NCBI RefSeq assembly: GCF_048006345.1
Contig: NZ_CP180351.1
Location: forward strand, 1,364,001-1,428,000
Direction of reading: 5' to 3'
Source: Marivita sp030148515
Lineage (GTDB): Bacteria > Pseudomonadota > Alphaproteobacteria > Rhodobacterales > Rhodobacteraceae
Length of the DNA: 64,000 nucleotides
This document shows positions 28,776-37,523 of the stretch, piece by piece. The position numbers and the translations under genes were made by a program. The first letter of the stretch is position 1. The number at the start of each line of letters is the position of its first letter. The notes under the pieces were generated by a model. It worked only from the letters and a program-made list of their open reading frames with translations. It was not told the DNA's origin and did no database searches.

Positions 28776-29878
28776 GCGTGAACGCGCAGACCGTTTCCGC
28801 AGGCGATGCATTGGAAGTGTTGCAAGCAGCTTGGGAGGCGCAGCGCAGCGGTGCACTGACCGCATTGTGGATGCTGCATGGCAAGCCCGGTGTGGGCAAA
28901 ACGCAGCTTGTCCAGACGCTTGCAACCCAGATCGGTGCGCAGCTTTACGATATCCGGCTGACAACGATTGAACCGCAGGATCTGCGCGGCCTGCCCTATT
29001 ACGATCACGAAACCCGCAAAACGCTGTGGTATCGGCCCGAGGATTTGCCAGATCAGCCAGACGTGCCTGCTGTGCTGTTTCTGGACGAGTTGACCGCAGC
29101 CTCGCCCTATCTGCAGCCCACGGTTTACGGGTTGCTGCAAGAACGGCGCGTCGGGCGACATACCCTGCCCGACAGCGTATTCATCGTCGCTGCGGGCAAC
29201 ACGGTCGAAGACGGCGCTGTAGCCTACGAGATGGGCACGGCCCTGTCGGACCGATTGGTACATCTTCATGTGACCGCCAACGCCAAGGACTGGCTTGAGA
29301 GATATGCGGTAGATCACTCTCTGCACCTGGCGGTCACGGCCTTCCTGCGGTCGCGACCTGATCTGCTGGACACCACCGAGGACAGCTTGCGGCGTGGTGA
29401 GATGATCGCCTGCACGCCCCGGTCGTGGGAACGGGTGAGCCAGATCATGCAGGCGGTGACCGACCGCCGTATTCGGGGCACGATGGTGGCGGGAACCATC
29501 GGCGTGGCCCCGGCTGCCGAGTTTGCCCGCGTGGCGGATGAACTGGATGCGATGGTGACGGTGCAGGACATGCTCGCCACCCCGCGTGGACAGCGGATGG
29601 ACCTATATCCCGAATCTCTGAACGGGCTGGTCGGGCTGATCTATGGGTTGGTTGCCCAGACCGATGCCGACACGATCCGCGATGTGATTGACGTGATGGC
29701 GGATATGCGCACGCTGAAATCCGAACAAGTGCAGGCGCTGCCCTTGGGCGAATTATCGAGCTTTGGATTCGAGCTCTTGATCCGCAAAGCGCTGGCGCAG
29801 GGTCTGCACGAGGCGTTCCGGGGATCGGAGGCTTACGCCGATTATGCCAAGGCGCGGGCCGAGGTCGGGGCGCTGTAG
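28772..29878 (+). CDS. MoxR-type AAA ATPase
   Basis: A 368-aa AAA+ chaperone-like ATPase. Walker A GKPGVGKTQLVQTL is near residue 34, Walker B VLFLDELTAASPYLQP near 99, and sensor motif FIVAAGNTVED follows. Such ATPases pair with VWA-domain proteins to insert metals or remodel complexes. The VWA gene begins 4 bases after the stop, supporting a functional pair. Cytoplasmic. C-terminal region reads as a helical lid of the MoxR kind. Confidence 0.9.
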   Translation: MSVNAQTVSAGDALEVLQAAWEAQRSGALTALWMLHGKPGVGKTQLVQTLATQIGAQLYDIRLTTIEPQDLRGLPYYDHETRKTLWYRPEDLPDQPDVPAVLFLDELTAASPYLQPTVYGLLQERRVGRHTLPDSVFIVAAGNTVEDGAVAYEMGTALSDRLVHLHVTANAKDWLERYAVDHSLHLAVTAFLRSRPDLLDTTEDSLRRGEMIACTPRSWERVSQIMQAVTDRRIRGTMVAGTIGVAPAAEFARVADELDAMVTVQDMLATPRGQRMDLYPESLNGLVGLIYGLVAQTDADTIRDVIDVMADMRTLKSEQVQALPLGELSSFGFELLIRKALAQGLHEAFRGSEAYADYAKARAEVGAL

Positions 29879-29882
29879 TCCG

Positions 29883-31103
29883 GTGTCAGGGCAACACAGC
29901 CGACGCGCGCGAATGGCTTTGGCCCAGATGGGTGACGTGGACCCGGCAATAGCCGCGCTGGCGCTTTGGTGCACGCATCGAGACCATGATGGAACGACGG
30001 AAACCGATGGAGAGACAATATATTACGGGCCGTCCTTCACGCAACTATCGCCACCCGAACAGATCGGTCTTGCGGCGCATCATGTGCTGCATGTCGCACT
30101 CCGCCATTCCGCGCGTCAGGCGGACATGGCGGCACGACTGGGGCGCAGGTTCAAGCACAAGCTTTACACGCTGGCGGCAGATGCCATGGTCAACGAGGCG
30201 CTGCTGGCGGGGGGACATGCGCTGCCCCGTCCCGCCGTCCGCGCAAAAGAGCTGATTGACCTGCTGCCGGGCCTCGATACGGTCGCGCCAAACATCCTGA
30301 CCGAGTGGGACACCGACCGTCTGTACCACGCACTTGCGGCACCGTTGGACGGCGACCCGTCTCAGGTGAACCCGGCGGTCGAAGATTACATGCTCAAACG
30401 TCGGTTCGCACCGGATCTGTCCAGCAAAGGATCGTTTGAAACCGAAAGCGATGTGTGGGCCACACGGGCCGAACAGGCTTTGGAGTTGGGACGCTCGGCA
30501 GGTGTCGGCATCGGTCCTGCTTTGATCCGGTTCGGGGACCTGCCGAACTCCGCTGTCCCTTGGGAACGGCATTTGCGGCGTCTGTTGCTCAAGGCCGTCA
30601 GTGACGTCCCGCGCCTGTCCTATAAACGCCCTGCCGCACGCTGGGTTGCGCAAGAAGCTTTGGCTCGTGCGGCAGGCGCCCCATCCCCTGCATTTCAGGC
30701 CGGATTGGCCCGCGACCAGCGCCGCCCACGGATCGTGATCGCCCTCGACACGTCAAGTTCGGTGACCGACACGCAATTGGACCTCTTCGCGGCCGAAGTC
30801 CTTGGCATCCGGCGGCGCAGCGAAGCTGAGTTGCACCTTTGGGGGTTCGACACAACGCTGCACAGCCAGACACGGCTCGAAAGCGCCGATGCGTTGCAGC
30901 AACTTCAGATCCGACGCGGCGGAGGGACAGATTTCGCGCCCGTGTTCGACATGTGCCGCAGGTTCGATTCGTCGCTGTTGATCGTCCTGACCGACCTTGA
31001 TGCGCCATTGCCTCCGGCCCCGCGACATGAGGTGATCTGGGCCGTCCCCTCGCCGGTGCCCCGGCCTCCGGCTTACGGAGCATTGATCCTCATGACACGA
31101 TAG
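29883..31103 (+). CDS. VWA-domain protein with degenerate metallopeptidase motif (DUF2201-like)
   Basis: About 406 aa from the GTG at 29883; an ATG at 29913 is the alternative. The N-terminal half resembles the DUF2201 putative metallopeptidase domain, but where HExxH is expected the sequence is HHVLH (residues 66-70), replacing the catalytic Glu by His. The C-terminal half is a VWA domain with a MIDAS-like DTSSS at 289-293, GGGTDF and LIVLTDLDAP. This pairs with the adjacent MoxR ATPase. The lost Glu suggests a binding rather than protease role, though zinc ligation could persist. Confidence 0.82.
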   Translation: MSGQHSRRARMALAQMGDVDPAIAALALWCTHRDHDGTTETDGETIYYGPSFTQLSPPEQIGLAAHHVLHVALRHSARQADMAARLGRRFKHKLYTLAADAMVNEALLAGGHALPRPAVRAKELIDLLPGLDTVAPNILTEWDTDRLYHALAAPLDGDPSQVNPAVEDYMLKRRFAPDLSSKGSFETESDVWATRAEQALELGRSAGVGIGPALIRFGDLPNSAVPWERHLRRLLLKAVSDVPRLSYKRPAARWVAQEALARAAGAPSPAFQAGLARDQRRPRIVIALDTSSSVTDTQLDLFAAEVLGIRRRSEAELHLWGFDTTLHSQTRLESADALQQLQIRRGGGTDFAPVFDMCRRFDSSLLIVLTDLDAPLPPAPRHEVIWAVPSPVPRPPAYGALILMTR

Positions 31104-31189
31104 CGCGGGAGCGGCTGCCAAAACCTTTGCCGGACAGACCATATAGGCGTAGCGTGATCCCAGAGCGACCCAAAGCGACGGAGGAGACC

Positions 31190-31510
31190 ATGACCATGCG
31201 CAGCTTTCGCTACGGCCTCGCCCTGTTTCTGACGGTCCTGTCTGGCGCCGCCACTGCGCAGGACGGCAATGTCACAATGGGACAGCAGATCGCCGAGGAA
31301 TATTGCGTGGCCTGTCACGTGATCGACCGCGGCGGCCCCTTCAAACTGGAGCCTCCCAGCTTTGCTGCCATCGCGGTCTATCGGTCGGCCGAGCAGATCC
31401 GAGCACGGATTGAGCAACCGATTCATGCCGCTATGCCGCGCTACACCCAGTACATGATCGGCGGCAATATCGACGACATGGTCGCCTATATCACCTCGCT
31501 CGAGGATTGA
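31190..31510 (+). CDS. Small exported cytochrome c
   Basis: A 106-aa periplasmic c-type cytochrome. GGAGGAG precedes the ATG at 31190; the signal peptide ends near GAATAQ. One CVACH heme site occupies residues 39-43, and the probable distal ligand Met lies in AAMPRYTQYM. It follows the VWA gene by 87 bases on the same strand and may belong to the same transcript, linking the MoxR/VWA pair to a redox target; that link is inference. Confidence 0.88.
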   Translation: MTMRSFRYGLALFLTVLSGAATAQDGNVTMGQQIAEEYCVACHVIDRGGPFKLEPPSFAAIAVYRSAEQIRARIEQPIHAAMPRYTQYMIGGNIDDMVAYITSLED

Positions 31511-31607
31511 GCGGATACAGCAATCACCAAGACGCCGCTTTGACGGCGCGCTTCATGTAACCGAGATGGAAACGACGCGGCATATGCGTCAGACCAGCGA
31601 GTGACCC

Positions 31608-32330
31608 TTGATTGAAAACCTTAAATTGCCGACTTACGAGAGTTATGATGACATGCTGGCCTGTGGCGCCTGGACCGCAGGTCTGGACGACCTCAATACG
31701 CATCTGGCCAACACGCTGTCACTTTGGGGGCAGCACGTTGAACTCAATGGCAACCTTTTCTATGCGCATCGAGATCCGGACTATCAGCACAAGGGTCTTC
31801 TCGAACGGTTCGATGGCAAGCGGAGGAACCTGTTTTGGCTCGCCCGCCAATCGGCGCATCTGTTCGAAGTTGGCGTGAACGGCGGTCACAGCCTTTACCT
31901 TGCTCTGTCAGCGAACCCGACTCTGCGCGTGACCGGGGTGGATATCTGCAAGCAGCTGTCCCCGACCTGGGCGCGTGTCGACATCTATGTGCCTGCGGCC
32001 TTTGCCTGGTTGAGACATGCCTTCCCCGGGCGTTGCCGTTTTATCACCGGGAACTCGCTGGTCGAACTGCCGAAATACGCGGACGAAAACCCGTCCGAGA
32101 CCATTGACCTTCTGCATCTGGACGGGTCGAAAGACACGCATCTGCGCGAATTTCTGGCGTTGAAGCCGTTGATGCCAAAAGGCGCATTTCTGTTGCAGGA
32201 CGACACGAACATGGGGCCTGTTCGCATGTCCATGCGCCAAATCCTTCAGCTTGGTCTGGCGGAAAGAGTTGATGCCGATCACCCCAGCCTGCTGGATTTG
32301 CCCGGCCACAAGGTTCTTCTCGTGACGTGA
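31608..32330 (+). CDS. SAM-dependent methyltransferase-like protein
   Basis: A 240-aa protein with a class I methyltransferase core: motif I FEVGVNGGHSLYLAL, then VTGVDIC, ITGNSLVEL and IDLLHLDGSKDTH followed by GAFLLQDDTN, typical of Methyltransf_24-type enzymes. The start is TTG at 31608 with a weak ribosome site, so the true start is uncertain. No signal peptide. Substrate unknown. Flanked by the cytochrome gene and tRNA-Leu, with no operon partner. Confidence 0.72.
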   Translation: MIENLKLPTYESYDDMLACGAWTAGLDDLNTHLANTLSLWGQHVELNGNLFYAHRDPDYQHKGLLERFDGKRRNLFWLARQSAHLFEVGVNGGHSLYLALSANPTLRVTGVDICKQLSPTWARVDIYVPAAFAWLRHAFPGRCRFITGNSLVELPKYADENPSETIDLLHLDGSKDTHLREFLALKPLMPKGAFLLQDDTNMGPVRMSMRQILQLGLAERVDADHPSLLDLPGHKVLLVT

Positions 32331-32359
32331 CGCGACACGGTTGAAAAGGTCTTATGAGG

Positions 32360-32445
32360 TGGTGCCCAAGGCGAGACTCGAACTCGCACGCTGTTGCCAG
32401 CGGGGGATTTTGAATCCCCTGCGTCTACCATTCCGCCACTTGGGC
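32360..32445 (-). tRNA. tRNA-Leu (anticodon CAA)
   Basis: On the minus strand the acceptor GCCCAAG (32445-32439) pairs with CTTGGGC, followed by A-CCA ending at 32360. The anticodon arm GGGGA-TTCAAAA-TCCCC gives CAA, reading UUG. A long variable arm (CGCTGGCAACAGCG) marks a class II tRNA. CCA is encoded. A36-A37-A38 makes it a likely MiaA substrate. Confidence 0.97.
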
Positions 32446-32567
32446 CTCGCGCAATCCCTACCCAAGCTCATTCTCCTCGTCCAGCGCAAAAATGCATGTC
32501 AAAGCTGTGGACTTGACCCGTCCAGCCGTGCGTGGTCTTAGCCAGACAACCCGCATTCGGAGCCATC

Positions 32568-33146
32568 ATGCTGCAGCGCCTGTACCAGTGGACCATGTCC
32601 TTGGCCGACCATCCCCGCGCCCTTTGGGTGCTTGCGGTTGTGGCCTTTGTCGAAAGCTCAGTTTTTCCGATTCCGCCTGACGTTTTGATGATTCCGATGA
32701 TCCTTGCGCGGCCGTCGCGGGCGTGGCTGATCGCGTTGGTGGCCACCGTGTCGTCGGTGCTGGGTGGCATGCTGGGCTATGCAATTGGGTATTTCTTCTT
32801 CGAAACACTCGGAGAGCCGATCCTCAGCGCCTTGGGCAAGGCCGATGCGATGGCGGCGTTCAACGACCGCTTCAACGGGGTTGGCTTCTGGGCGGTGCTG
32901 ATCGCAGGTGTGACCCCGTTCCCCTACAAGGTCATCACCATCATGTCCGGCTGGACGGCGATGCCGCTGACCACTTTCGTTGTCACATCCGTGATCGCGC
33001 GGGCCTTGCGGTTTTTTGTCGTAGCGGGTTTGTTGCGGGCGTTTGGAGAGCCGGTTCGGCACTTCATCGAAAAGCGACTGGGGCTGATGTTCACGCTCTT
33101 CGTCGTGCTCTTGCTCGGAGGGTTTTACGTGGTGAAGTTCCTATGA
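32568..33146 (+). CDS. YqaA/DedA-like inner membrane protein
   Basis: A 192-aa polytopic protein of the VTT/SNARE-associated group. SSVFPIPPDVLMIPMILARP is the re-entrant-loop motif of YqaA-type proteins, followed by VLGGMLGYAIGYFFFETLG and GVTPFPYKVITIMSGW. ATG at 32568 is chosen; 12 upstream codons from 32532 are weak. DedA relatives carry lipids across the inner membrane and support proton-motive-force homeostasis. The stop overlaps the dsbB start as ATGA. Confidence 0.87.
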   Translation: MLQRLYQWTMSLADHPRALWVLAVVAFVESSVFPIPPDVLMIPMILARPSRAWLIALVATVSSVLGGMLGYAIGYFFFETLGEPILSALGKADAMAAFNDRFNGVGFWAVLIAGVTPFPYKVITIMSGWTAMPLTTFVVTSVIARALRFFVVAGLLRAFGEPVRHFIEKRLGLMFTLFVVLLLGGFYVVKFL

Positions 33147-33610
33147 CGGTGAACCGTCGGATGCTGATGCTTTTGGCTGCCGGAGGGTCTCTGGCGCTGA
33201 TGCTGGGTGCCTTTGCGTTTCAGTACATTGGCGGTTTGCCACCCTGCAAGCTCTGCATCTGGCAGCGTTATCCGCATGTGGTCGCCATTGCTCTTGGTGC
33301 GGTCGCGTTGCGGTTCGGCAATGCCGCAGTAGCATGGCTTGGCGCTTTGGCCGCGTTCGCCACTGCTGCGGTCGGCGCCTATCACACAGGGGTCGAGCGC
33401 GGCTGGTGGGAGGGTCCGACCACGTGCACATCCGGGCCCATCGGCGGCCTGTCCACGGACGAGCTTTTCGATCAGATCATGAACGCGCCGCTGGTGCGTT
33501 GTGACGAGGTGCCGTGGGAAATGTTCGGACTGTCGATGGCCAGCTGGAACATGGTCATTTCGCTTGTGCTGATGGGTCTGTGGATCGCGGCGGCGCGCAG
33601 GCCCGCCTAA
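33143..33610 (+). CDS. dsbB: Disulfide bond formation protein DsbB
   Basis: A 155-aa inner-membrane quinone reductase that reoxidises DsbA. The first periplasmic cysteine pair is C35-C38 in PPCKLCIWQRYPH; the second is C95 (TTCTSG) and C120 (VRCDEVPWEMFGLS). Four hydrophobic spans frame the loops. Start overlaps the YqaA-like stop by ATGA, an arrangement consistent with co-translation. It converges with the Lrp gene with 4 bases of overlap. Confidence 0.92.
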   Translation: MTVNRRMLMLLAAGGSLALMLGAFAFQYIGGLPPCKLCIWQRYPHVVAIALGAVALRFGNAAVAWLGALAAFATAAVGAYHTGVERGWWEGPTTCTSGPIGGLSTDELFDQIMNAPLVRCDEVPWEMFGLSMASWNMVISLVLMGLWIAAARRPA

Positions 33611-34035
33611 GCGCCGCTTTTCCGGGTCGACAGCAAAAGAGACGTTTCCGACTGGGACACCCCGTCGAATTTGCGGATGCGGGACAGCACGTCGTCCAGC
33701 GCCTCCAGAGTTTCGGTCCCCAGTTCGGCAATCACGTCCCACCGCCCATTGGTGGAATGGAGCGCCCGCACCTGCGGCAGACTGGTCAGCTGACGGATCA
33801 CCCGGTCGGTCCCACGCCCTTCGATCCCGATCATCATCAGGGCGCGCACCGGGTCGCGGGATACGTCCTCTTTCAACACCACGGTGAAGCCAACTACATC
33901 ACCCGATGCTTGCAAGCGGTCCAGCCGAGACCGAACGGTGGCGCGGGACAGGTTGAGTGTTGTCGCAAGGTCAGACACAGATGCGCGGCCATTGTGGCGG
34001 AGCATCGAGATGAGCCTCTTGTCCGTGCTGTCCAT
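33607..34035 (-). CDS. Lrp/AsnC family transcriptional regulator
   Basis: A 142-aa regulator, start at ATG 34035 preceded by GGAAGG; a longer in-frame start at 34056 is less likely. The N-terminal winged helix reads KRLISMLRHNGRASVSDLAT with LSRATVRSRLDRLQ as recognition region. The C-terminal RAM ligand domain contains the usual VRALHSTNGRWDVIAEL. Divergent from the arginase gene (118-base gap), which makes an arginine/ornithine-responsive activator of arginase the natural hypothesis. Confidence 0.9.
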   Translation of the reverse strand: MDSTDKRLISMLRHNGRASVSDLATTLNLSRATVRSRLDRLQASGDVVGFTVVLKEDVSRDPVRALMMIGIEGRGTDRVIRQLTSLPQVRALHSTNGRWDVIAELGTETLEALDDVLSRIRKFDGVSQSETSLLLSTRKSGA

Positions 34036-34152
34036 TTTGATCCTTCCGTCCAACATTATGATAAATAGTATCTCGGATTGATCACTTTGACCAGTTTTAG
34101 ATCACCCGAACTGCGCCCTATATCCCACTCAAGCAACATGAGGACAGGATTG

Positions 34153-35076
34153 ATGCAGTCACAGAACATCGTATTGGTCGGCGCACCCTTGGATTGCGGC
34201 AAGGCCCGCAAAGGCTGTCTGATGGGCCCCGATGCCTACCGCACCGCAGGGATCGCCCGCGCCATGACCGCCTTGGGACACAGCGTGACCGATCTTGGCA
34301 ATGTCGCGCCGGATGCCAATGACATTCCCGAACGTGACGGTCTCGTAAACCTGTCGGAAACCATCGGTTGGACCACGGCGCTGATGCGCACGGCGCAGGA
34401 TGCCATGCAGCAGGGTTTGCCGATTTTCATGGGCGGCGACCACGCTCTGTCGCTCGGTACAGTGCCGGGTGTTGCGGCGCATGCCGCGCAAGAGGGGCGT
34501 CCGCAATTCGTGCTCTGGCTGGATGCGCATAGCGATTTCAACACGTTGGAAACGACGACCTCCGGCAACCTGCATGGCACACCACTAGCCTATGCAACGG
34601 GCCAAAGCGGCTTTGATGGCTTCCCCGCCCTGCCCGCTATTGTTCCCCCCAGAAACACCTGCATCATCGGGCTGCGCTCCGTCGATCTGCCCGAGCGTGA
34701 GCTGATGGCAGGCACCGGCGTGCGCGGCTACGACATGCGCGCCATCGACGAATCCGGTGTGGCGGCGTTGCTGAAGCCGTTCCTCGCAGATGTGGCCAAG
34801 GCGAGCGGCGCGCTGCATGTATCGCTGGATGTGGATTTCATCGACCCGGCTTACGCCCCTGCCGTGGGCACGACCGTGCCCGGTGGCGCTACGGTGCGCG
34901 AGGCGCATTTGGTGATGGAAATGCTCTGCGACAGCGGGCTGATGACCTCGCTTGATCTGGTAGAACTGAACCCGATGCTCGACGAGCGGGGACGCACGGC
35001 GCAGTTGATGGTCGACCTTGCCGCGTCCGCGTTGGGGCGTCGCATCTTCGACCGTCCGACACCGCGGATGATCTGA
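34153..35076 (+). CDS. Arginase
   Basis: A 307-aa enzyme hydrolysing arginine to ornithine and urea. The binuclear manganese motifs are intact: FMGGDHALSLGT, WLDAHSDFN and LDVDFIDPAYAPAVGT, followed by SLDLVELNPMLD. ATG at 34153 follows AGGACAGG. Agmatinase is less likely because GAPLDCG with ARKGC and the next gene both fit arginase. The ornithine cyclodeaminase gene begins 4 bases after the stop, so arginine to ornithine to proline would run as one unit. Confidence 0.92.
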   Translation: MQSQNIVLVGAPLDCGKARKGCLMGPDAYRTAGIARAMTALGHSVTDLGNVAPDANDIPERDGLVNLSETIGWTTALMRTAQDAMQQGLPIFMGGDHALSLGTVPGVAAHAAQEGRPQFVLWLDAHSDFNTLETTTSGNLHGTPLAYATGQSGFDGFPALPAIVPPRNTCIIGLRSVDLPERELMAGTGVRGYDMRAIDESGVAALLKPFLADVAKASGALHVSLDVDFIDPAYAPAVGTTVPGGATVREAHLVMEMLCDSGLMTSLDLVELNPMLDERGRTAQLMVDLAASALGRRIFDRPTPRMI

Positions 35077-35080
35077 GGTC

Positions 35081-36130
35081 ATGGCCATGCAACCGTCCGC
35101 CAAGGCTTTGGTGCCGTTCGTCTCGGTCGATCACATGATGCAGCTGGTGCATCGCGTTGGCCTGTCCAACATGCTCCGCCGCATCGCAGACGCCATCGAG
35201 GAGGACTTCCGCCGCTGGGAATTGTTCGACAAGACGCCCCGTGTCGCGGCGCACAGCCCTGTGGGTGTGATTGAACTCATGCCGACGGCAGACGATGCGC
35301 TCTATGCGTTCAAGTACGTGAACGGGCATCCCAAGAACACGTCCGAAGGGCTGCAGACCGTCACGGCTTTCGGGCTGCTCGCGGATATGGATACGGGCTA
35401 TCCGGTTCTGCTGTCCGAGATGACCCTGCTTACGGCGCTGCGCACGGCGGCGATGTCGGCAGTGGCGGCGAAGCACCTTGCGCCCAAGGACGCCAAGACG
35501 ATGGCGATGATCGGCAATGGCGCGCAGGCGGAATTTCAGAGCATCGCGATGCAGGCCATCTGCGGGATCGACACGGTGCGGCTCTACGACAAGGATCCGG
35601 CCGCAACGGTGAAATGTGCGGCGAACCTCGCAGGCACGGGATTGACCGTGGTGTCCTGCCACAGCGCAGAAGCGGCCATCGAAGGGGCGCAGATCCTGAC
35701 AACCTGCACCGCCGACAAGCAATACGCGACGATCCTGACCGACAACATGGTCGGCAGCGGCGTGCACATCAACGCCATCGGTGGCGACTGTCCGGGCAAG
35801 ACGGAACTGGCCAGCGCGATCCTGCACCGGTCGTCGATCTTTGTGGAATACCCGCCGCAAACTCGGATCGAAGGAGAGATCCAGCAGTTGGATCCGGATC
35901 ATCCGGTGACGGAACTTTGGCAGGTCATCACCGGGGCCGTGCCGGGCCGTCGCGATGCGCGGGAGATCACGCTGTTCGACAGCGTGGGGTTTGCGATCGA
36001 GGATTTCTCGGCCCTGCGTGTGGTGCATGATTTGACGCGCGAGACTGGGTTGAACCTGCCGCTCGACCTGCTTGCCGATCCGGACAACCCGCGCGACCTT
36101 TACGGCATGCTGATGCGCGCCGCTGGGTGA
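35081..36130 (+). CDS. Ornithine cyclodeaminase
   Basis: A 349-aa mu-crystallin-family enzyme converting ornithine directly to proline plus ammonia using NAD. Landmarks are TPRVAAHSPVGVIELMPTAD, YAFKYVNGHPKNT (substrate Lys), EMTLLTALRTAAMSAVAAKHL, the nucleotide fold MAMIGNGAQAEFQ, and HINAIGGDCPGKTEL with the catalytic Asp. Cytoplasmic. Four bases follow the arginase stop. It ends next to tandem palindromes shared with the convergent regulator gene. Confidence 0.93.
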   Translation: MAMQPSAKALVPFVSVDHMMQLVHRVGLSNMLRRIADAIEEDFRRWELFDKTPRVAAHSPVGVIELMPTADDALYAFKYVNGHPKNTSEGLQTVTAFGLLADMDTGYPVLLSEMTLLTALRTAAMSAVAAKHLAPKDAKTMAMIGNGAQAEFQSIAMQAICGIDTVRLYDKDPAATVKCAANLAGTGLTVVSCHSAEAAIEGAQILTTCTADKQYATILTDNMVGSGVHINAIGGDCPGKTELASAILHRSSIFVEYPPQTRIEGEIQQLDPDHPVTELWQVITGAVPGRRDAREITLFDSVGFAIEDFSALRVVHDLTRETGLNLPLDLLADPDNPRDLYGMLMRAAG

Positions 36131-36132
36131 CC

Positions 36133-36178
36133 GGGACGGATTTTCGAAAATCCGTCCCAAGCCCTTTGGAAAGGGCTT
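36133..36178. terminator. Two adjacent perfect palindromes between convergent genes
   Basis: A 26-base palindrome from GGGACGGATTTT (36133) to AAAATCCGTCCC (36158) is followed at once by AAGCCCTTT-GG-AAAGGGCTT (36159-36178). They sit between the ends of the ornithine cyclodeaminase and DctD-like genes, so bidirectional termination is likely. No long T-run outside the stems. Confidence 0.75.
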
Positions 36179-36184
36179 GCCCGC

Positions 36185-37519
36185 CTAGAGGTAATCGGAG
36201 CGCTGCAAGCCGTACTTGGCCATCTTTTCGTTCAGCGTGCGGCGCGGCAGGCACAGCTCGTCCATCACCGACGCAATCGACCCGCGATGGCGGCGCATCG
36301 TGTTGTCGATCAGCATCCGCTCGAACGCTTCGACATATTCCTTGAGCGGCTTGCCTTCGGTGGTCATCACAGGCTGCATCTCGTCATGGTCTGACATCAG
36401 CAACGATGCGATCGTGCCCGTGCCGCGACGCGATTGCAGCACAGCGCGTTCCGCGAGGTTGATCAACTGGCGCACATTGCCGGGCCACGGCGCTTGCAAG
36501 AGTTGCGCGGCTTCCTGCGCGCTGACTTGAGGGGCATCGCAGCCATATTCATCCGCGAACTGGTCTGCCAAGGCAGTAAAGAGCGTGAGAATATCCTCAC
36601 CCCGGTTGCGCAGCGGTGGCGCGGTGATCTTGAGCGCGGCGAGGCGGTAATAGAGGTCCGGGCGCAACGCGTCTTCGCAAGTGCGCCCCTCGTCCTGCAG
36701 GTTGCAGATGGCGACGATGCGGGTTTCCGGCGGCGTGCCCTGATCGTTGATCATCGTCAGCAGTCGCGCCTGAGCGGTATCAGACAGCGCCTCGATATCT
36801 TCCAGCACCAGCGTCCCACCACGGGCTTCTTCGACAGCCGGCAAACGGGTGTCGTCTGGCATCATCGGGCCGAACAGACGCCGGATCAGCGTGTCCTCGT
36901 CCATCGCTGCACAGGAAATCAGAACGAATTTCTTGCCCGCCCGGCTGCCTACGGCGTGCAGCGCATGGGCAACAAGCGTCTTGCCCGTGCCGGTTTCGCC
37001 GTCGATCAGCACATGACCATCGGCCTGCCCGAGATCGAGAATGTCCTCGCGCAGTCGCTCCATCGCGGGGCTGGTGCCGATCAGCTTGCGCATCATCTGC
37101 GTGCCGTCGCCCAACTCGCGACGAAGCGCCCGGTTGTCGAGCGTCAGGCGGCGCGCGTTGGTGGCCTTCTTGGCAAGGTCCGACATGCGGTCCGGGTTGA
37201 ACGGCTTTTCCAGAAAGTCGAATGCCCCGATGCGCATCGCTTCGACCGCCATCGGCACATCGCCGTGACCGGTGATCATGATGACCGGCAGCGCGCTGTC
37301 CGATCCCATCAATTTGCGGAGGAGCTGAATGCCATCCATGCCCGGCATCTTGATGTCCGAGATCACGATGCCCGGATAATCCGCTCCCAGAGTACCAAGC
37401 GCCTCTTCGGCGCTGGCAAAGGTTTCGGTGTCATAGCCCGACAGTGCCAGCCATTGGCTGATCGACTGGCGCATGTCCTTTTCGTCATCGACAATGGCAA
37501 TCTTCATGGCTTTGCCCAT
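36185..37519 (-). CDS. DctD-type response regulator with AAA domain lacking GAFTGA
   Basis: A 444-aa NtrC-family regulator. Receiver domain 1-120 has phospho-acceptor D55 (ISDIKMPG) and K105 (LEKPF). The AAA domain has Walker A GETGTGKT at 174-181 and GGTLVLEDIEAL at 234-245. Between LFG (215-217) and GGTL, where sigma-54 activators carry GAFTGA, only PMMPDDTRLPAVEEAR is found, so sigma-54 contact is not expected. A C-terminal Fis-type helix-turn-helix (ASVMDELCLPRRTLNEKM) remains. ATG 37519 has GGAG upstream and lies 4 bases after the kinase stop. Target genes are unknown; dicarboxylate transport or the adjacent arginine genes are candidates. Confidence 0.88.
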   Translation of the reverse strand: MGKAMKIAIVDDEKDMRQSISQWLALSGYDTETFASAEEALGTLGADYPGIVISDIKMPGMDGIQLLRKLMGSDSALPVIMITGHGDVPMAVEAMRIGAFDFLEKPFNPDRMSDLAKKATNARRLTLDNRALRRELGDGTQMMRKLIGTSPAMERLREDILDLGQADGHVLIDGETGTGKTLVAHALHAVGSRAGKKFVLISCAAMDEDTLIRRLFGPMMPDDTRLPAVEEARGGTLVLEDIEALSDTAQARLLTMINDQGTPPETRIVAICNLQDEGRTCEDALRPDLYYRLAALKITAPPLRNRGEDILTLFTALADQFADEYGCDAPQVSAQEAAQLLQAPWPGNVRQLINLAERAVLQSRRGTGTIASLLMSDHDEMQPVMTTEGKPLKEYVEAFERMLIDNTMRRHRGSIASVMDELCLPRRTLNEKMAKYGLQRSDYL

Positions 37520-37523
37520 GGGT

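Noticed and set aside
32360..32445. tRNA-Leu as an integration site
   Set aside because: No duplicated tRNA 3' end or integrase nearby; flanks are ordinary genes.
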